64,000 nucleotides of DNA from Opitutus sp. ER46 (GCF_003054705.1 NZ_QAYX01000023.1:310001-374000), one strand, 5' to 3'. Numbered from the stretch's first letter, positions 43,998-52,697 are shown. Numbers and translations: made by a program. The notes: generated by a model not told the origin, from the sequence alone.

Positions 43998-46505
43998 ATG
44001 GGCGAAACACCCCAGATGCCGCCTGCCCCCGGCGCTTCCCAGCCACTGCCTTCCAGCCGTTCCTTCGCCGTGCGCGTGTCCCTCTTCGCGGGGACAATTG
44101 CGGTGGTCGTGACCCTGGCCGGGCTGGGCTATTACCGCAACGAGCGGGCCGAGCTGCGTGGCGCCAGCTGGCGTGAACTCGGAGCGGTGGCCGACCTGAA
44201 GGTGCGTCAGGTCACGGAGTGGCGGACGGAACGGATGAACGACGCGCGGTTTCTGCGGCGCACGCCCGCGGTGGGGGAGGCGGTGGCCGCTGTGCTGGCG
44301 CAGCCGAATTCGGCGGCGGCGCGAACGGCGCTCTCCGAACTGCTCGAGCCCATCAAGGGCGGGGACCGCTACGAGAGCATTATCGTCGTGGACCGGCAGG
44401 GTGGCGTCTGCCTGGCGATCCCGGCCGATACGAATCCGCCCGGACGAATACTGACGACGGCGGTGCAGGCGGTGCTGGCCGGCGGCGAGGTGGTCATGAC
44501 GGACCTGCACCGCCGCACCCCGCTGGCGCCGGCACACCTGGAGGTGATCGCGCCGATCTTCGCGCCGGTTCGCGATCGCGGGAACGCCGCGCGCGAGCCG
44601 ATTGCGGCCATCGTCCTGCGGATCGATCCCGCGCAGTATCTGTTCCCGCTGATCGACACCTGGCCGACGCCCAGTGCGACGGCCTCGTCGTTGCTCGTCC
44701 GACGCGAGGCGGCGGATCGGGTGGTCTTCCATGACGTTCGGCAACGTTCGGAGATTTCGGTGGCGGGTGCCGCGGCGCCCTTCGCCCTGCCTCAGGATAT
44801 CCGCCGGGTGACGCCCGGCGTGCGGGAGGGGCCGGACCACCGGGGCGTGCCTGTGCTGGCGGAAGCGCGACCGGTGGCGGACTCCGGGTGGGTCCTGGTG
44901 GCGAAGATCGACCAGGCGGAGGCGTATGCTCCCATCCGATACACCGCGTGGAAGGTGGCGGGGACGGTGGTCGTGGTGCTCCTGGCCGTGGCGGGCGTGG
45001 TGGCGTATCTGTGGCGCATGCGCAACGAGCAGGCGTTGCGCCGTACGCTGCAGGCCGAGCGCAAGGCGCGGGTGCTGGCGGAGCGGGTGGCGATGCTCAT
45101 GCGGCACGCCAACGACATCGTCCTGCTGGCCGACCACGATCTGCGCATCCTGGAAGCCAACGACCGCGCCCTGGCGGCTTACGGGTACGCGCAGGACGAG
45201 TTGCAGCGGAGGCGCGTGCCGGATCTCCGGCCCCCGCGCGGTGCGGCGACGCCGGATGAGGCCATGGAGCATCGACCCGTCGATGGCGCGGTTTTCGAAA
45301 CGGTGCACCAGCGCAAGGACGGACGCACCTTCCCCGTCGAGGTTAGTTGCCGGCTCGTCTCGCTCGACGACCGGAAGTACCTGCTCGAGATCGTGCGCGA
45401 CATCACGGAGCGAAAGCGCGCGGAGCAGGAGATCGTGCGGACGAGCCGCGCCTTGCGGACGATCAGTCGCTGCAACCAGACCCTGGTGCGGGCGCAGAAT
45501 GAGTCCGACCTGCTCGAGGCGATCTGCCTGCTGGTCGTGGAGCACGGCGGCTATCGCATGGCCTGGGTGGGGTATGTGGAGCAGGACGCGGGGCTCTCGG
45601 TCCGGCCGGTCGCGCAGGTAAGGAGCGAACCGGAGCATCCGGAGTTCGGGCCCTTTGCGTGGGGCGAAGAGGCGCGCGGATCCAATCCCGCCGAGACCTG
45701 CGCGCGCACGGGCACCGTGGTCGTGTGCCGGGACACGCAGCACGATCCGGCGTTTGCTCCCTGGCAGGCCGATGCCGCCCGGCGCGGGTACGCGTCACTC
45801 ATCGCCCTGCCGCTGCGTTCTGTGGCGGGGCCGTTGGGGGCATTGGTGATCTTTTCGGGGGAGGTGGATGGGTTTGACCCGAGCCAGGTGGCGCTGCTCG
45901 GCGAACTGGCCGACGACCTTGCCTATGGTATCGCGAATCTGCGTGGGCAGATGGAGCGGCGGAGGACCGAGGCGTCGCGGCGGGAGAGCGAAGCGCGGTT
46001 CGCCCGGCTGTTCGAACTGAGCGTCGACGCGATCCTCGAGTCGGAGCCGGGCGGTCACCTGCTGGCGGCGAATCCCGCGGCGTGCGCGTTGTTTGGCCGG
46101 ACGGAGGAGGAGCTCCGCCGCTGCCATCGAAACGAGTTGTTCGACCCGGCGGATCCGCGGACTGAGGCGTTGTGGGAAGAGCGCGACCGGCGTGGCTGCG
46201 TCAAGGCGGAGGTGACGTTGCGGCGCGGGGATGGCGCCTCGCTGGAGGCGGAGGTGTCGACGACGTTGTACACGGACGCGGCGGGCCGGCGCCGCTGCAG
46301 CATGATCATTCGCGACGTCACGGGCCGGAAGCAGGGAGAGCAGGCGCTCGCGGCGCAGTTGGTCGAGCTGCAGCGCTGGCATGCGGTGACGCTGGGGCGG
46401 GAGCAGCGCATCCTGGAGCTGAAGACGGAGATCAACCGGCTGCTCGTTGCCGCCGGCCAGCCGGCGCGCTACGCCGGCGTGGACCCGGCGGCGCCCTCCT
46501 CTTGA
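43998..46505 (+). CDS. Membrane PAS/GAF sensor without output domain
   Basis: Protein of 835 residues from ATG 43998. A first transmembrane helix (about 25-45) and a second (about 316-335) bracket a periplasmic Cache-like sensor. Cytoplasmic regions follow in order: a PAS domain (DIVLLADHDLRILEANDRAL), a GAF domain (SRCNQTLVRAQNESDLLEAI), a second PAS domain (FELSVDAILESEPGG), and a short C-terminal helix (RILELKTEINRLL). This helix usually links to a kinase or other output domain, but the gene ends there. No frame downstream continues the protein. It may signal by binding a partner. Confidence 0.82.
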   Translation: MGETPQMPPAPGASQPLPSSRSFAVRVSLFAGTIAVVVTLAGLGYYRNERAELRGASWRELGAVADLKVRQVTEWRTERMNDARFLRRTPAVGEAVAAVLAQPNSAAARTALSELLEPIKGGDRYESIIVVDRQGGVCLAIPADTNPPGRILTTAVQAVLAGGEVVMTDLHRRTPLAPAHLEVIAPIFAPVRDRGNAAREPIAAIVLRIDPAQYLFPLIDTWPTPSATASSLLVRREAADRVVFHDVRQRSEISVAGAAAPFALPQDIRRVTPGVREGPDHRGVPVLAEARPVADSGWVLVAKIDQAEAYAPIRYTAWKVAGTVVVVLLAVAGVVAYLWRMRNEQALRRTLQAERKARVLAERVAMLMRHANDIVLLADHDLRILEANDRALAAYGYAQDELQRRRVPDLRPPRGAATPDEAMEHRPVDGAVFETVHQRKDGRTFPVEVSCRLVSLDDRKYLLEIVRDITERKRAEQEIVRTSRALRTISRCNQTLVRAQNESDLLEAICLLVVEHGGYRMAWVGYVEQDAGLSVRPVAQVRSEPEHPEFGPFAWGEEARGSNPAETCARTGTVVVCRDTQHDPAFAPWQADAARRGYASLIALPLRSVAGPLGALVIFSGEVDGFDPSQVALLGELADDLAYGIANLRGQMERRRTEASRRESEARFARLFELSVDAILESEPGGHLLAANPAACALFGRTEEELRRCHRNELFDPADPRTEALWEERDRRGCVKAEVTLRRGDGASLEAEVSTTLYTDAAGRRRCSMIIRDVTGRKQGEQALAAQLVELQRWHAVTLGREQRILELKTEINRLLVAAGQPARYAGVDPAAPSS

Positions 46506-46639
46506 GCGCACCGCCCCGGGCGGTTCCCGGTGGAGGTAGGCCGGGGTGAGGTGGCGGCCGCGCGCGATGGATCCGCGTCGGCCGGAGGCAGTCCGCGCCG
46601 GCGGGCGCGCCGGCAGCCCTGGATCCTGGGGCGGAGACA

Positions 46640-46672
46640 TAAAAAACGCGCGGGGCCGAAGCCGCCGCGCGT
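46640..46672 (-). terminator. Intrinsic terminator of the symporter operon
   Basis: On the minus strand ACGCGCGG and CCGCGCGT (8 bp) flank an 11-base loop with a CTTCGG core, followed by TTTTTTAT. It lies 24 bases after the stop of the small membrane protein gene. Confidence 0.8.
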
Positions 46673-46696
46673 GGAGGACGAAGTGCGGTGAGCGGA

Positions 46697-46903
46697 TCAG
46701 CCCTGGCCCTTGCCGCGGCTGCGGAGGGCGGGGATCAGCATCACGAGGCCGAAGGCGATCAGGCCCAGGCCCCAGTAGAGGTTGATGTTGATGTCGAGCG
46801 AGCGCTTGAGCTCCTCGGGGCTGACGGTGAAGCCCGCGATGACGAGCAGCACGCCGACGAGCGAGAACATCAGGCCGATGGGCAGGCGGATATCGAGTCC
46901 CAT
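46697..46903 (-). CDS. Small two-helix membrane protein
   Basis: Protein of 68 residues with two transmembrane helices (about 9-27 and 42-60) joined by a polar loop (SPEELKRSLDININLYWG). It is not a recognised family. It starts 22 bases downstream of the sodium:solute symporter gene and ends just before a strong terminator, so it is the last gene of that transcript. Its size and position suggest a small subunit or regulator of the symporter, which is inference from context. The ATG at 46903 has only a weak Shine-Dalgarno-like AGGA. Confidence 0.75.
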   Translation of the reverse strand: MGLDIRLPIGLMFSLVGVLLVIAGFTVSPEELKRSLDININLYWGLGLIAFGLVMLIPALRSRGKGQG

Positions 46904-46925
46904 AAAAGAGTCCTAGGTTTGGAGG

Positions 46926-48860
46926 TTACCAGAAGAGGATGTTGATGACGACGCAGCAGGCCAGCAGCACGGTGCCGGAAACCGCCGGGCGGAGGTACCA
47001 GGCTTCGTGCGAGTCGACCAGCTTGGGCGTGAGCGAGTAGACCAGGCCCTTGAGCTCGTCGTCGGACTTCGTGCGCGACGTGGCCAGCGAGATGCCGGCG
47101 GTGAGCAGGAAGCAGACGCCGAAGGCGAACGAGGCGAGCCAGAAGTTCTGGGCCATCTCGCTCGGGAGGGTGGCGAGGACGCCGAGGTAGCCGCCCTTGA
47201 CGCCCGGCGCGTTGCCCGCGGCGATCGTCAGGGAGTGGAACAAGGCGGAGGTGAGGGTGCCGGCGAGCAGGCCGTAGAAGGCGCCATGCGAGGTGGTGCG
47301 CTTCCAGAACATGCCGAGCAGGAAGGTGGCGAACAGCGGCGCGTTCACGAAGCCGAACACCAGCTGGATGATGTCCATCGCGTTGTTGTAGTTACTCGCG
47401 AAATACGCGGCAGCGATGCTGAGGAGCACGCCGACGACGGTGACCGCGCGGCCCATCCACATGTAGTGGTCGTCGCTCTTGTTGGGGGCGAGGTAGGCCT
47501 GGTACAGGTCGTAGGTCCACACCGTGTTGAAGGCGGTGACGTTGCCGGCCATGCCGGACATGAACGAGGCGAGGAGGGCGGTGAGGGCCAGGCCGAGCAG
47601 GCCGGTCGGGCAGTACTTCTTCACCAGCGAGAGGATGACGCCGTCGTAGTCGTTCTCGACCACGGCGTCCTGCAGGCGGGCCTTGAGGGCGGGCTCGTCG
47701 AGGGTGGACGAAGCCTTGACCAGGGCGGTGACCTTGGCCGGGTTGAGCTTCATGCCGACCGCCTTGGCGACGCTGGCCACGGTGGCGGCTTCATCGGCGG
47801 GCTGGGCGGCGGCCTGCTTCACGACCGGGATGGCCTGCGCGTAGACGGCTTCGGAGATCGGCTTGGGCGGGAGGCGATAGCCGTCCTTGGCGTTGAAGGC
47901 CAGGCCGGCGGCGATCATGCCGGGGAGGATGACGAGGATCGGGAAGATCATCTTCGGGATCGCGGCGATGATCGGGGTGCGGCGGGCGGCGCCCATGTTC
48001 TTCGCGGCCATGGCGCGCTGCACGACGAGGAAGTTGGTGCACCAGTAGCCGAAGGAGAGGACGAACCCGAGGCCGAACACCATGGCGAAGATATCGACGC
48101 CCATGGGGTTGGCGGAGGGCCCGCCGAGGAGAGGCTGCCAGGCGCTGGTCCAGGCGTTGGATTCGAAGCTCTTGGAGTTGAGCTCGAGGGCGGCGGGGTT
48201 CTGCGCGACGTGGCCGAGGGTTTCCTTGAGTTTGCCCCAGCCACCGACGTCCTTGAGGCCCAGATACACGACCGGGGCGAAGCCGAGGACGATCATGAAG
48301 AACTGCAGCACCTCGGTGTAGATGGCGGAAGTGAGGCCGCCCTTCAGCACGTACACGAGCACGACCGCCGAGCAGATCCAGAGGCTGAGGTTGTAGTCCC
48401 AGCCGAGGAGGAGGTTGAGGAGCTTCGCGAGGGCGTTCATCGAGATGCCCGAGGCGAAGACGGTCATCACGGCGAAGGTGAGGGAGTTGAAGCAGCGCGT
48501 GCGCTCGTCGAAGCGCATCTTGAGGTACTCGGGCACGGAGCGCGCCTTGGAGCCGTAGTAGAACGGCATCATGAACACGGCGAGGAACACCATGGCCGGG
48601 ATGGCGCCCACCCAGTAAAAGTGGCAGGTCGCGATGCCGTACTTGGCGCCGCTGGCGGCCATGCCGACGAGTTCAAGCGCGCCGAGGTTGGCGGAGATGA
48701 ACGCGAGGCCGGTGACCCAGGCCGGGATGGAGCGGCCGGACGTGAGGTAGTCCGACGAGCTCTTCATGTAGCGCTTCAGGGCGAAGCCGATGCCGATGAC
48801 GAACGCGGTGTACGAGGCAAGGATCGCGTAATCGATCCAGCCGAGTTGGATATTCTCCAT
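46926..48860 (-). CDS. Sodium:solute symporter (SSS family, SglT-like)
   Basis: Inner-membrane sodium-coupled symporter of 644 residues with about 14 helices. Family signatures include TSGRSIPAWVTGLAFISANLGALELVGMAASG near residue 40 (as RSIPAWVTGLAFIS) and YWCTNFLVVQRAMAAKN in the second half. Substrates of this branch are sugars or related small solutes. A loop between helices around residues 318-416 is about 100 residues long and rich in Ala, Lys and Asp, much longer than in typical relatives. The downstream 68-residue protein is probably co-expressed. The start at 48860 gives a normal N-terminal helix. Confidence 0.9.
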   Translation of the reverse strand: MENIQLGWIDYAILASYTAFVIGIGFALKRYMKSSSDYLTSGRSIPAWVTGLAFISANLGALELVGMAASGAKYGIATCHFYWVGAIPAMVFLAVFMMPFYYGSKARSVPEYLKMRFDERTRCFNSLTFAVMTVFASGISMNALAKLLNLLLGWDYNLSLWICSAVVLVYVLKGGLTSAIYTEVLQFFMIVLGFAPVVYLGLKDVGGWGKLKETLGHVAQNPAALELNSKSFESNAWTSAWQPLLGGPSANPMGVDIFAMVFGLGFVLSFGYWCTNFLVVQRAMAAKNMGAARRTPIIAAIPKMIFPILVILPGMIAAGLAFNAKDGYRLPPKPISEAVYAQAIPVVKQAAAQPADEAATVASVAKAVGMKLNPAKVTALVKASSTLDEPALKARLQDAVVENDYDGVILSLVKKYCPTGLLGLALTALLASFMSGMAGNVTAFNTVWTYDLYQAYLAPNKSDDHYMWMGRAVTVVGVLLSIAAAYFASNYNNAMDIIQLVFGFVNAPLFATFLLGMFWKRTTSHGAFYGLLAGTLTSALFHSLTIAAGNAPGVKGGYLGVLATLPSEMAQNFWLASFAFGVCFLLTAGISLATSRTKSDDELKGLVYSLTPKLVDSHEAWYLRPAVSGTVLLACCVVINILFW

Positions 48861-49040
48861 GGTGCGACGGGTGGTAGTTGTTGGTTAGGGCTGCCCCAGC
48901 AGGTGCAGGACTACTGGATTGGTGGGTGGAAAGGAGACGGTTGGGCGCGCGTTTCGGGTCATGACGCGACGCCGCGGAAGCGAAGGGCGAAGGCGGCGGG
49001 ACTCCGGTTCATGCGGCCAGGGCGGGCGCGTCGGCGCGCG

Positions 49041-49055
49041 GCGAACGATGTTCGC
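49041..49055. promoter_or_regulatory. Operator-like palindrome GCGAAC-GAT-GTTCGC
   Basis: Perfect 6-bp inverted arms around a 3-base spacer, in the control region upstream of the symporter gene. The arm sequence resembles LexA-type sites, but the spacer length does not fit the known Bacillus or Verrucomicrobium LexA motifs. The bound regulator is unknown. Confidence 0.35.
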
Positions 49056-49215
49056 ACGCGGAAAGGAAAAAGCCTGCGCGGGGACTGGACTCCGCTGGCG
49101 GAGGGGAGGCACGCATTGAGGTAGTCGAAAACCGGGTTCGCTTAAGCCATAAACCCCGGCCGAACGAAAGCCTTTCTTTGGCGTTGGCGGGCCGAAGCCG
49201 GATGGCCGAATGGCC

Positions 49216-49352
49216 AGAGGCCGGAGGCCGGAAGCCGGAAGCCGGAGGACGGAAGCCTGAAGCTGACGCCGGAGGACGGAGGCCTGAAGCCAGAAGTCAG
49301 AAGCTTGAAAACGGAACACGGAAGTCGGAGGATGGTTTCAATGTCGGAGGTC
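49216..49352. repeat. Degenerate heptamer tandem array, family RGARGYC
   Basis: About 20 units, almost all 7 bases long (one of 6 at 49265-49270 and one of 5 at 49341-49345). Typical units are GGAAGCC, GGAGGCC, GGAGGAC, AGAAGTC and TGAAGCC. It is purine-biased on the + strand. It has the same unit type as the array at 26134, and again lies in a divergent spacer. The flanking DNA does not resemble the flanks of the other copy. Confidence 0.88.
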
Positions 49353-49462
49353 AGGCCGGTGGTGCTCAGAGCATCTCTGTGAACTCCTCCGGTCTCAGTG
49401 CGCTGGATCGGCGGCCAGATGTCGCTTGCGAGGCCCCGCGGCGGCGCATTGGCTCGCCGCCC

Positions 49463-50611
49463 ATGGCCGCCGCCGCCGAAACCCCGAGCCAGCCGCCGGT
49501 CGCATCGCATGATGAACCGGGGACGCTTTCGTATTGGGGCCTGATCCGGCGGCGCTTTGGGCAGCACCGGCTGGCGGTGGCGTCACTGTTCCTGCTGGCC
49601 TTCTTCTACGTGCTGGCGGCGGGGGCGGAGTTTTTCGCGCCGTATTCGCGGCAATGGCGCGATCTGGCGCACTCGTATTGTCCGCCGCAGTTGCCGCGCT
49701 GGTCGTGGCGTGACGGCTTCCACGTGCCGGCGGTGCGCGTCGCCATCGATCCGGTCACCTACAAACGCACGTACGTGGAGATGGAGGCGGAGCGGATCGC
49801 GCTGGGGTTTTTCGTGCGGGGCGAACGGTGGCGGCTGTGCGGGCTGGTGACGACGGACCGGCACTTTTTCGGACCGCTGAATCCCGTGGGGACGCGGGCG
49901 GACGGCACGCGCCACACGTTCTACTTTCTCGGGGCGGACAAGTACGGCCGGGATATCTTCAGCCGGCTGGTGTACGGCGCGCGCATCAGCCTCTCCGTGG
50001 GACTGATCTCGATCGCGATCACGTTCGTGCTGGGCGTGGTGATCGGCGGCATCTCCGGCTATGTCGGGGGCGCGGTGGATACGGCGATCCAGCGGCTGAT
50101 CGAGGTGGTGAACGCGTTCCCGCACATTCCGCTCTGGCTCGCGCTCGGGGCGGTGATCCCCGTCGGCTGGCCGCCGCTCTTCACCTATTTTGCGATCACG
50201 CTGGTGCTGAGCCTGCTGAACTGGACCGGGCTGGCGCGGGTGGTGCGCGGCAAGATCCTGGCGCTCCGGGAGGAGGACTATGCCACGGCGGCGCGGCTCC
50301 TCGGCGCGAGTCCCGGGCGCATCCTGTTCCGGCACCTGCTGCCGGGTTTCACGAGCCACATCATCGTCGTGCTGACGATGGGCGTACCGGCGATGATCCT
50401 GGGCGAGACCTCACTGTCCTTCCTCGGCTTCGGCCTGCATGCCCCGATCGTGAGCTGGGGCGTGATGCTGCAGGACTGCCTCAATCTCCAGACGGTGGCC
50501 AACTATCCGTGGCTGCTGATGCCGGTGGCTTTCATCGTGCTGACCGTGCTTGGTTTCAACTTCCTCGGCGACGGGCTGCGCGACGCGGCCGATCCGTACG
50601 GCGGGCGGTGA
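49463..50611 (+). CDS. Oligopeptide ABC transporter permease (OppC/YejE-like)
   Basis: Inner-membrane permease of 382 residues from ATG 49463. An N-terminal helix (RLAVASLFLLAFFYVLAAG, about 36-54) is followed by a large extracytoplasmic region (to ~165) and five C-terminal helices. The BPD signature is present: ARLLGASPGRILFRHLLPGF. The long first loop resembles YejE or peptide permeases of the OppC group. Two ATPase genes follow, but no OppB-type permease or substrate-binding protein gene is in the window, which is unusual for this transporter type. The start at 49463 is preferred over 49178, which would translate the heptamer array. Confidence 0.88.
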   Translation: MAAAAETPSQPPVASHDEPGTLSYWGLIRRRFGQHRLAVASLFLLAFFYVLAAGAEFFAPYSRQWRDLAHSYCPPQLPRWSWRDGFHVPAVRVAIDPVTYKRTYVEMEAERIALGFFVRGERWRLCGLVTTDRHFFGPLNPVGTRADGTRHTFYFLGADKYGRDIFSRLVYGARISLSVGLISIAITFVLGVVIGGISGYVGGAVDTAIQRLIEVVNAFPHIPLWLALGAVIPVGWPPLFTYFAITLVLSLLNWTGLARVVRGKILALREEDYATAARLLGASPGRILFRHLLPGFTSHIIVVLTMGVPAMILGETSLSFLGFGLHAPIVSWGVMLQDCLNLQTVANYPWLLMPVAFIVLTVLGFNFLGDGLRDAADPYGGR

Positions 50612-50613
50612 CG

Positions 50614-50636
50614 CCGCCCGGCCGGGGGCCGGGCGG
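50614..50636 (+). terminator. Strong GC hairpin after OppC-like gene
   Basis: CCGCCCGGCC (50614-50623) and GGCCGGGCGG (50627-50636) form a 10-bp stem with loop GGG, three bases after the stop. No T-tract follows; it may pause or stabilise RNA rather than terminate. Confidence 0.5.
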
Positions 50637-50725
50637 AGTTGAAAGTGGAAAAGTTGAAAGTGGGAAAGTTGCAGGTTGGAAAGGCGGAGGTTGGAAGGTT
50701 GCAGGTTGCATAGTTGCAGGTGGCG
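50637..50725. repeat. GTTG-type short tandem array, 7-9 base units
   Basis: About 12 units beginning GTTG or GTGG, such as GTTGAAA, GTTGCAG (three copies) and GTTGGAAG. Unit length is usually 7 but sometimes 8 or 9. Like the other arrays it is purine-rich on the + strand and intergenic, but its unit is different. A few more GGTTGC/GGTTGA words occur at 50780-50815. Confidence 0.75.
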
Positions 50726-50931
50726 AACCGCGGAGGGTGGGAACCGCGAAAGGCGCGAACGGACGCGAAAACGGAGACGAGGTTGCGGGACGGAAGGTCG
50801 CAGGTTGAGAACGGTGGAGGGGGCTCGGCGGAGCGGCAAAACGCGCGTTGCGCTTGGACGGGGGCGCGTATTGTGTCCGCCCGAGTTTTCCGACCGTTGC
50901 TGTTTTGCCCCTCGCGATTGTCGCGCCCCTG

Positions 50932-51804
50932 ATGCCCTCCGTCCCTCCCTTTGCCTCCGGCGACCGGTTCGCCCCCGCAGCGCCGCTGCTGGAGGTGCGG
51001 AACCTGCGCGTGGCGCTGCCGGCGGCGGGGGGCTTGGTGGGTGCGGTGCAGAACGTGTCCTTCGCGCTGGAGCGGGGGCGAACGCTGGCGCTCGTGGGAG
51101 AATCGGGCAGCGGCAAGACGATGACGGCGCTGTCGCTGCTGCGGATCCAGCCGCCGGGCAGCCAGACGAGCGGTCAGATCCTCCTGCGGTCGCGGCGGGA
51201 AGGAGACATCGACCTCGGGCACCTCGATGAAAAGTCGGGCCTCCTGTACAAGGTCCGCGGCGGGCTGATCAGCATCATCTTCCAGGAGCCGATGACGGCG
51301 CTGTCGCCGGTGCACACGATCGGGCGGCAGATCGACGAGGCGATTCTCCTGCACTACGACGTCAGTCCGGCGGCGGCGCAGCGGCGCACGCTGGAGATGC
51401 TGGCGAAGGTGGGCATCACCAACGCGGACGAGCGGTATCACCAATTTCCGCACGAGCTTTCGGGCGGGTTGCGCCAGCGGGCGGTCGTGGCGATGGCGCT
51501 GGTCGGCCGGCCGGAGCTGCTGATCGCGGACGAGCCGACGACCGCGTTGGACATGACCATGCAGGCGCAGATCCTGGGGCTGATCAAAGGACTGCAGCGG
51601 GAGATCGGCTGCGCGGTGCTGCTGATCACGCACGATTTCGGCGTGGTGGCGCAGATGGCCGACCAGGTGGCGGTGATGCACCACGGCGAGATCGTGGAGC
51701 GCGGCGATGTGCGCACGGTGCTCCGGCAGCCCCAGCATCCGCACACGCGGGCGTTGCTGCATGCGCTGCCCGGGCAACGCCGGCGGCGGGGGGCGGGCGT
51801 GTGA
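50932..51804 (+). CDS. Peptide ABC transporter ATPase (OppD-like)
   Basis: ATP-binding subunit of 290 residues from ATG 50932. Walker A is GESGSGKT, the Q-loop is IIFQEPMTALSPVHT, the signature is LSGGLRQRA, Walker B is LLIADEPTTALD, and the switch His is in ITHDFGVVAQM. The C-terminal oligopeptide-transporter helix HPHTRALLHALPG is present. Its last bases overlap the next ATPase gene (GTGA). It energises transport with the downstream ATPase and an OppC-type permease. Confidence 0.92.
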   Translation: MPSVPPFASGDRFAPAAPLLEVRNLRVALPAAGGLVGAVQNVSFALERGRTLALVGESGSGKTMTALSLLRIQPPGSQTSGQILLRSRREGDIDLGHLDEKSGLLYKVRGGLISIIFQEPMTALSPVHTIGRQIDEAILLHYDVSPAAAQRRTLEMLAKVGITNADERYHQFPHELSGGLRQRAVVAMALVGRPELLIADEPTTALDMTMQAQILGLIKGLQREIGCAVLLITHDFGVVAQMADQVAVMHHGEIVERGDVRTVLRQPQHPHTRALLHALPGQRRRRGAGV

Positions 51805-52697
51805 AGGCGCCCGGCGAAATGCGCGCGCCGAAGGCGCCGCTGCTGGACGTCCGCGGGCTGTCGAAGCATTTCCCGGTGCCGGCGCGCGGGCTGCGGGCGC
51901 GGGTGGCGGGAGTGGTGAAGGCGGTGGACGACGTGAGCTTCGCGCTCGCGCCGGGCGAATCGCTCGGGCTCGTCGGCGAGAGCGGCTGCGGCAAGACCAC
52001 GGTGGCGCGGTGCATCCTGCGGGCGATGCACGCGACGGCGGGCGAGGTGTGGTTCCGGTTGCCGGACGGGCGGACGGTGGACCTCGCGCGGCTCAGCGAG
52101 CGCGAACTGATCGGCGTGCGCCCGCACGCGCAGATGGTGTTCCAGGATCCCTTTTCCTCGCTCAACCCGCGCATGACGGTGCGCGACATCGTGGCGGAGC
52201 CGCTGGTGATCCATCGCCTCGCCCGCGGCCGGGAGCTCGACGACCGCGTGGCGGAGATGCTGCGGCGCGTGGGGCTGAGTCCGGACGTCGGTCCGCGCTA
52301 TCCGCACGCGTTCAGCGGCGGGCAGCGGCAGCGCATCAGCATTGCGCGGGCGCTGATCATGCGGCCCGCGCTGGTGGTGTGCGACGAGGCGACGTCGGCG
52401 CTGGACGTCTCGGTGCAGGCGCAGGTGCTCGATCTGCTGCTCGAGCTGCAGCAGGAGTTCGGGCTGACGTATCTGTTTGTCGCGCACAACCTGAGCGTCG
52501 TGCACGATTTCTGCGACCGGGTGGCGGTGATGCGTCGCGGCCGGATCGTGGAGGAGGCGCCCACGCCCGAGCTCTTTGCGGCGCCGCGGCATCCGTATAC
52601 CAGGCTGCTGCTCTCGGCGGTGCCGTCGGCGGATCCGGACGTGCCGATGAATCTCCACATCGGCGACGAGCTGGCGCGGCTTGACGCGGAAGCCTGA
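51801..52697 (+). CDS. Peptide ABC transporter ATPase (OppF-like)
   Basis: Second ATP-binding subunit, 298 residues from a GTG at 51801. Walker A GESGCGKTT, Q-loop MVFQDPFSSLNPRMTV, signature FSGGQRQRISIARAL and Walker B LVVCDEATSALD are all intact, followed by FVAHNLSVVHDFCDR. The C-terminus has HPYTRLLLSAVPSADPD, typical of OppF/DppF. The four-base overlap with the OppD-like gene indicates coupled synthesis of a heterodimeric ATPase. Confidence 0.93.
   Translation: MKAPGEMRAPKAPLLDVRGLSKHFPVPARGLRARVAGVVKAVDDVSFALAPGESLGLVGESGCGKTTVARCILRAMHATAGEVWFRLPDGRTVDLARLSERELIGVRPHAQMVFQDPFSSLNPRMTVRDIVAEPLVIHRLARGRELDDRVAEMLRRVGLSPDVGPRYPHAFSGGQRQRISIARALIMRPALVVCDEATSALDVSVQAQVLDLLLELQQEFGLTYLFVAHNLSVVHDFCDRVAVMRRGRIVEEAPTPELFAAPRHPYTRLLLSAVPSADPDVPMNLHIGDELARLDAEA

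Larger units (their letters stand above)
48861..49462. other. 602-base divergent spacer between symporter and OppC-like genes
   Basis: No gene is evident. It holds a 15-base palindrome (49041-49055, listed separately), a GC-rich stretch around 48950-49120, and a heptamer array at 49216-49352. An in-frame extension of the OppC gene back to 49178 reads across the array as Pro/Glu/Gly/Arg-rich residues and is not believed. Confidence 0.65.
50612..50931. other. 320-base spacer between OppC-like and OppD-like genes
   Basis: Contains a strong hairpin (50614-50636), a GTTG-type repeat block (50637-50725) and a less regular purine-rich part to about 50820. No gene is seen. Co-directional transporter genes are usually much closer, so this gap is an insertion into an otherwise compact operon. 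Confidence 0.65.

Noticed and set aside
49041-49055. LexA box
   Set aside because: The arms look SOS-like, but a 3-base spacer does not fit CGAAC-N4-GTTCG or TGTTC-N4-GAACA patterns, and the flanking genes are not DNA-repair genes.
47007-49124. A 705-residue plus-strand open frame
   Set aside because: It is antisense to the sodium:solute symporter gene and is rich in Asp, Glu, Gly and His as expected of a shadow frame.
49178-49462. N-terminal extension of the OppC-like protein
   Set aside because: It would translate the heptamer array into Pro/Glu/Gly/Arg-rich repeats unlike any permease; ATG 49463 gives a normal start.
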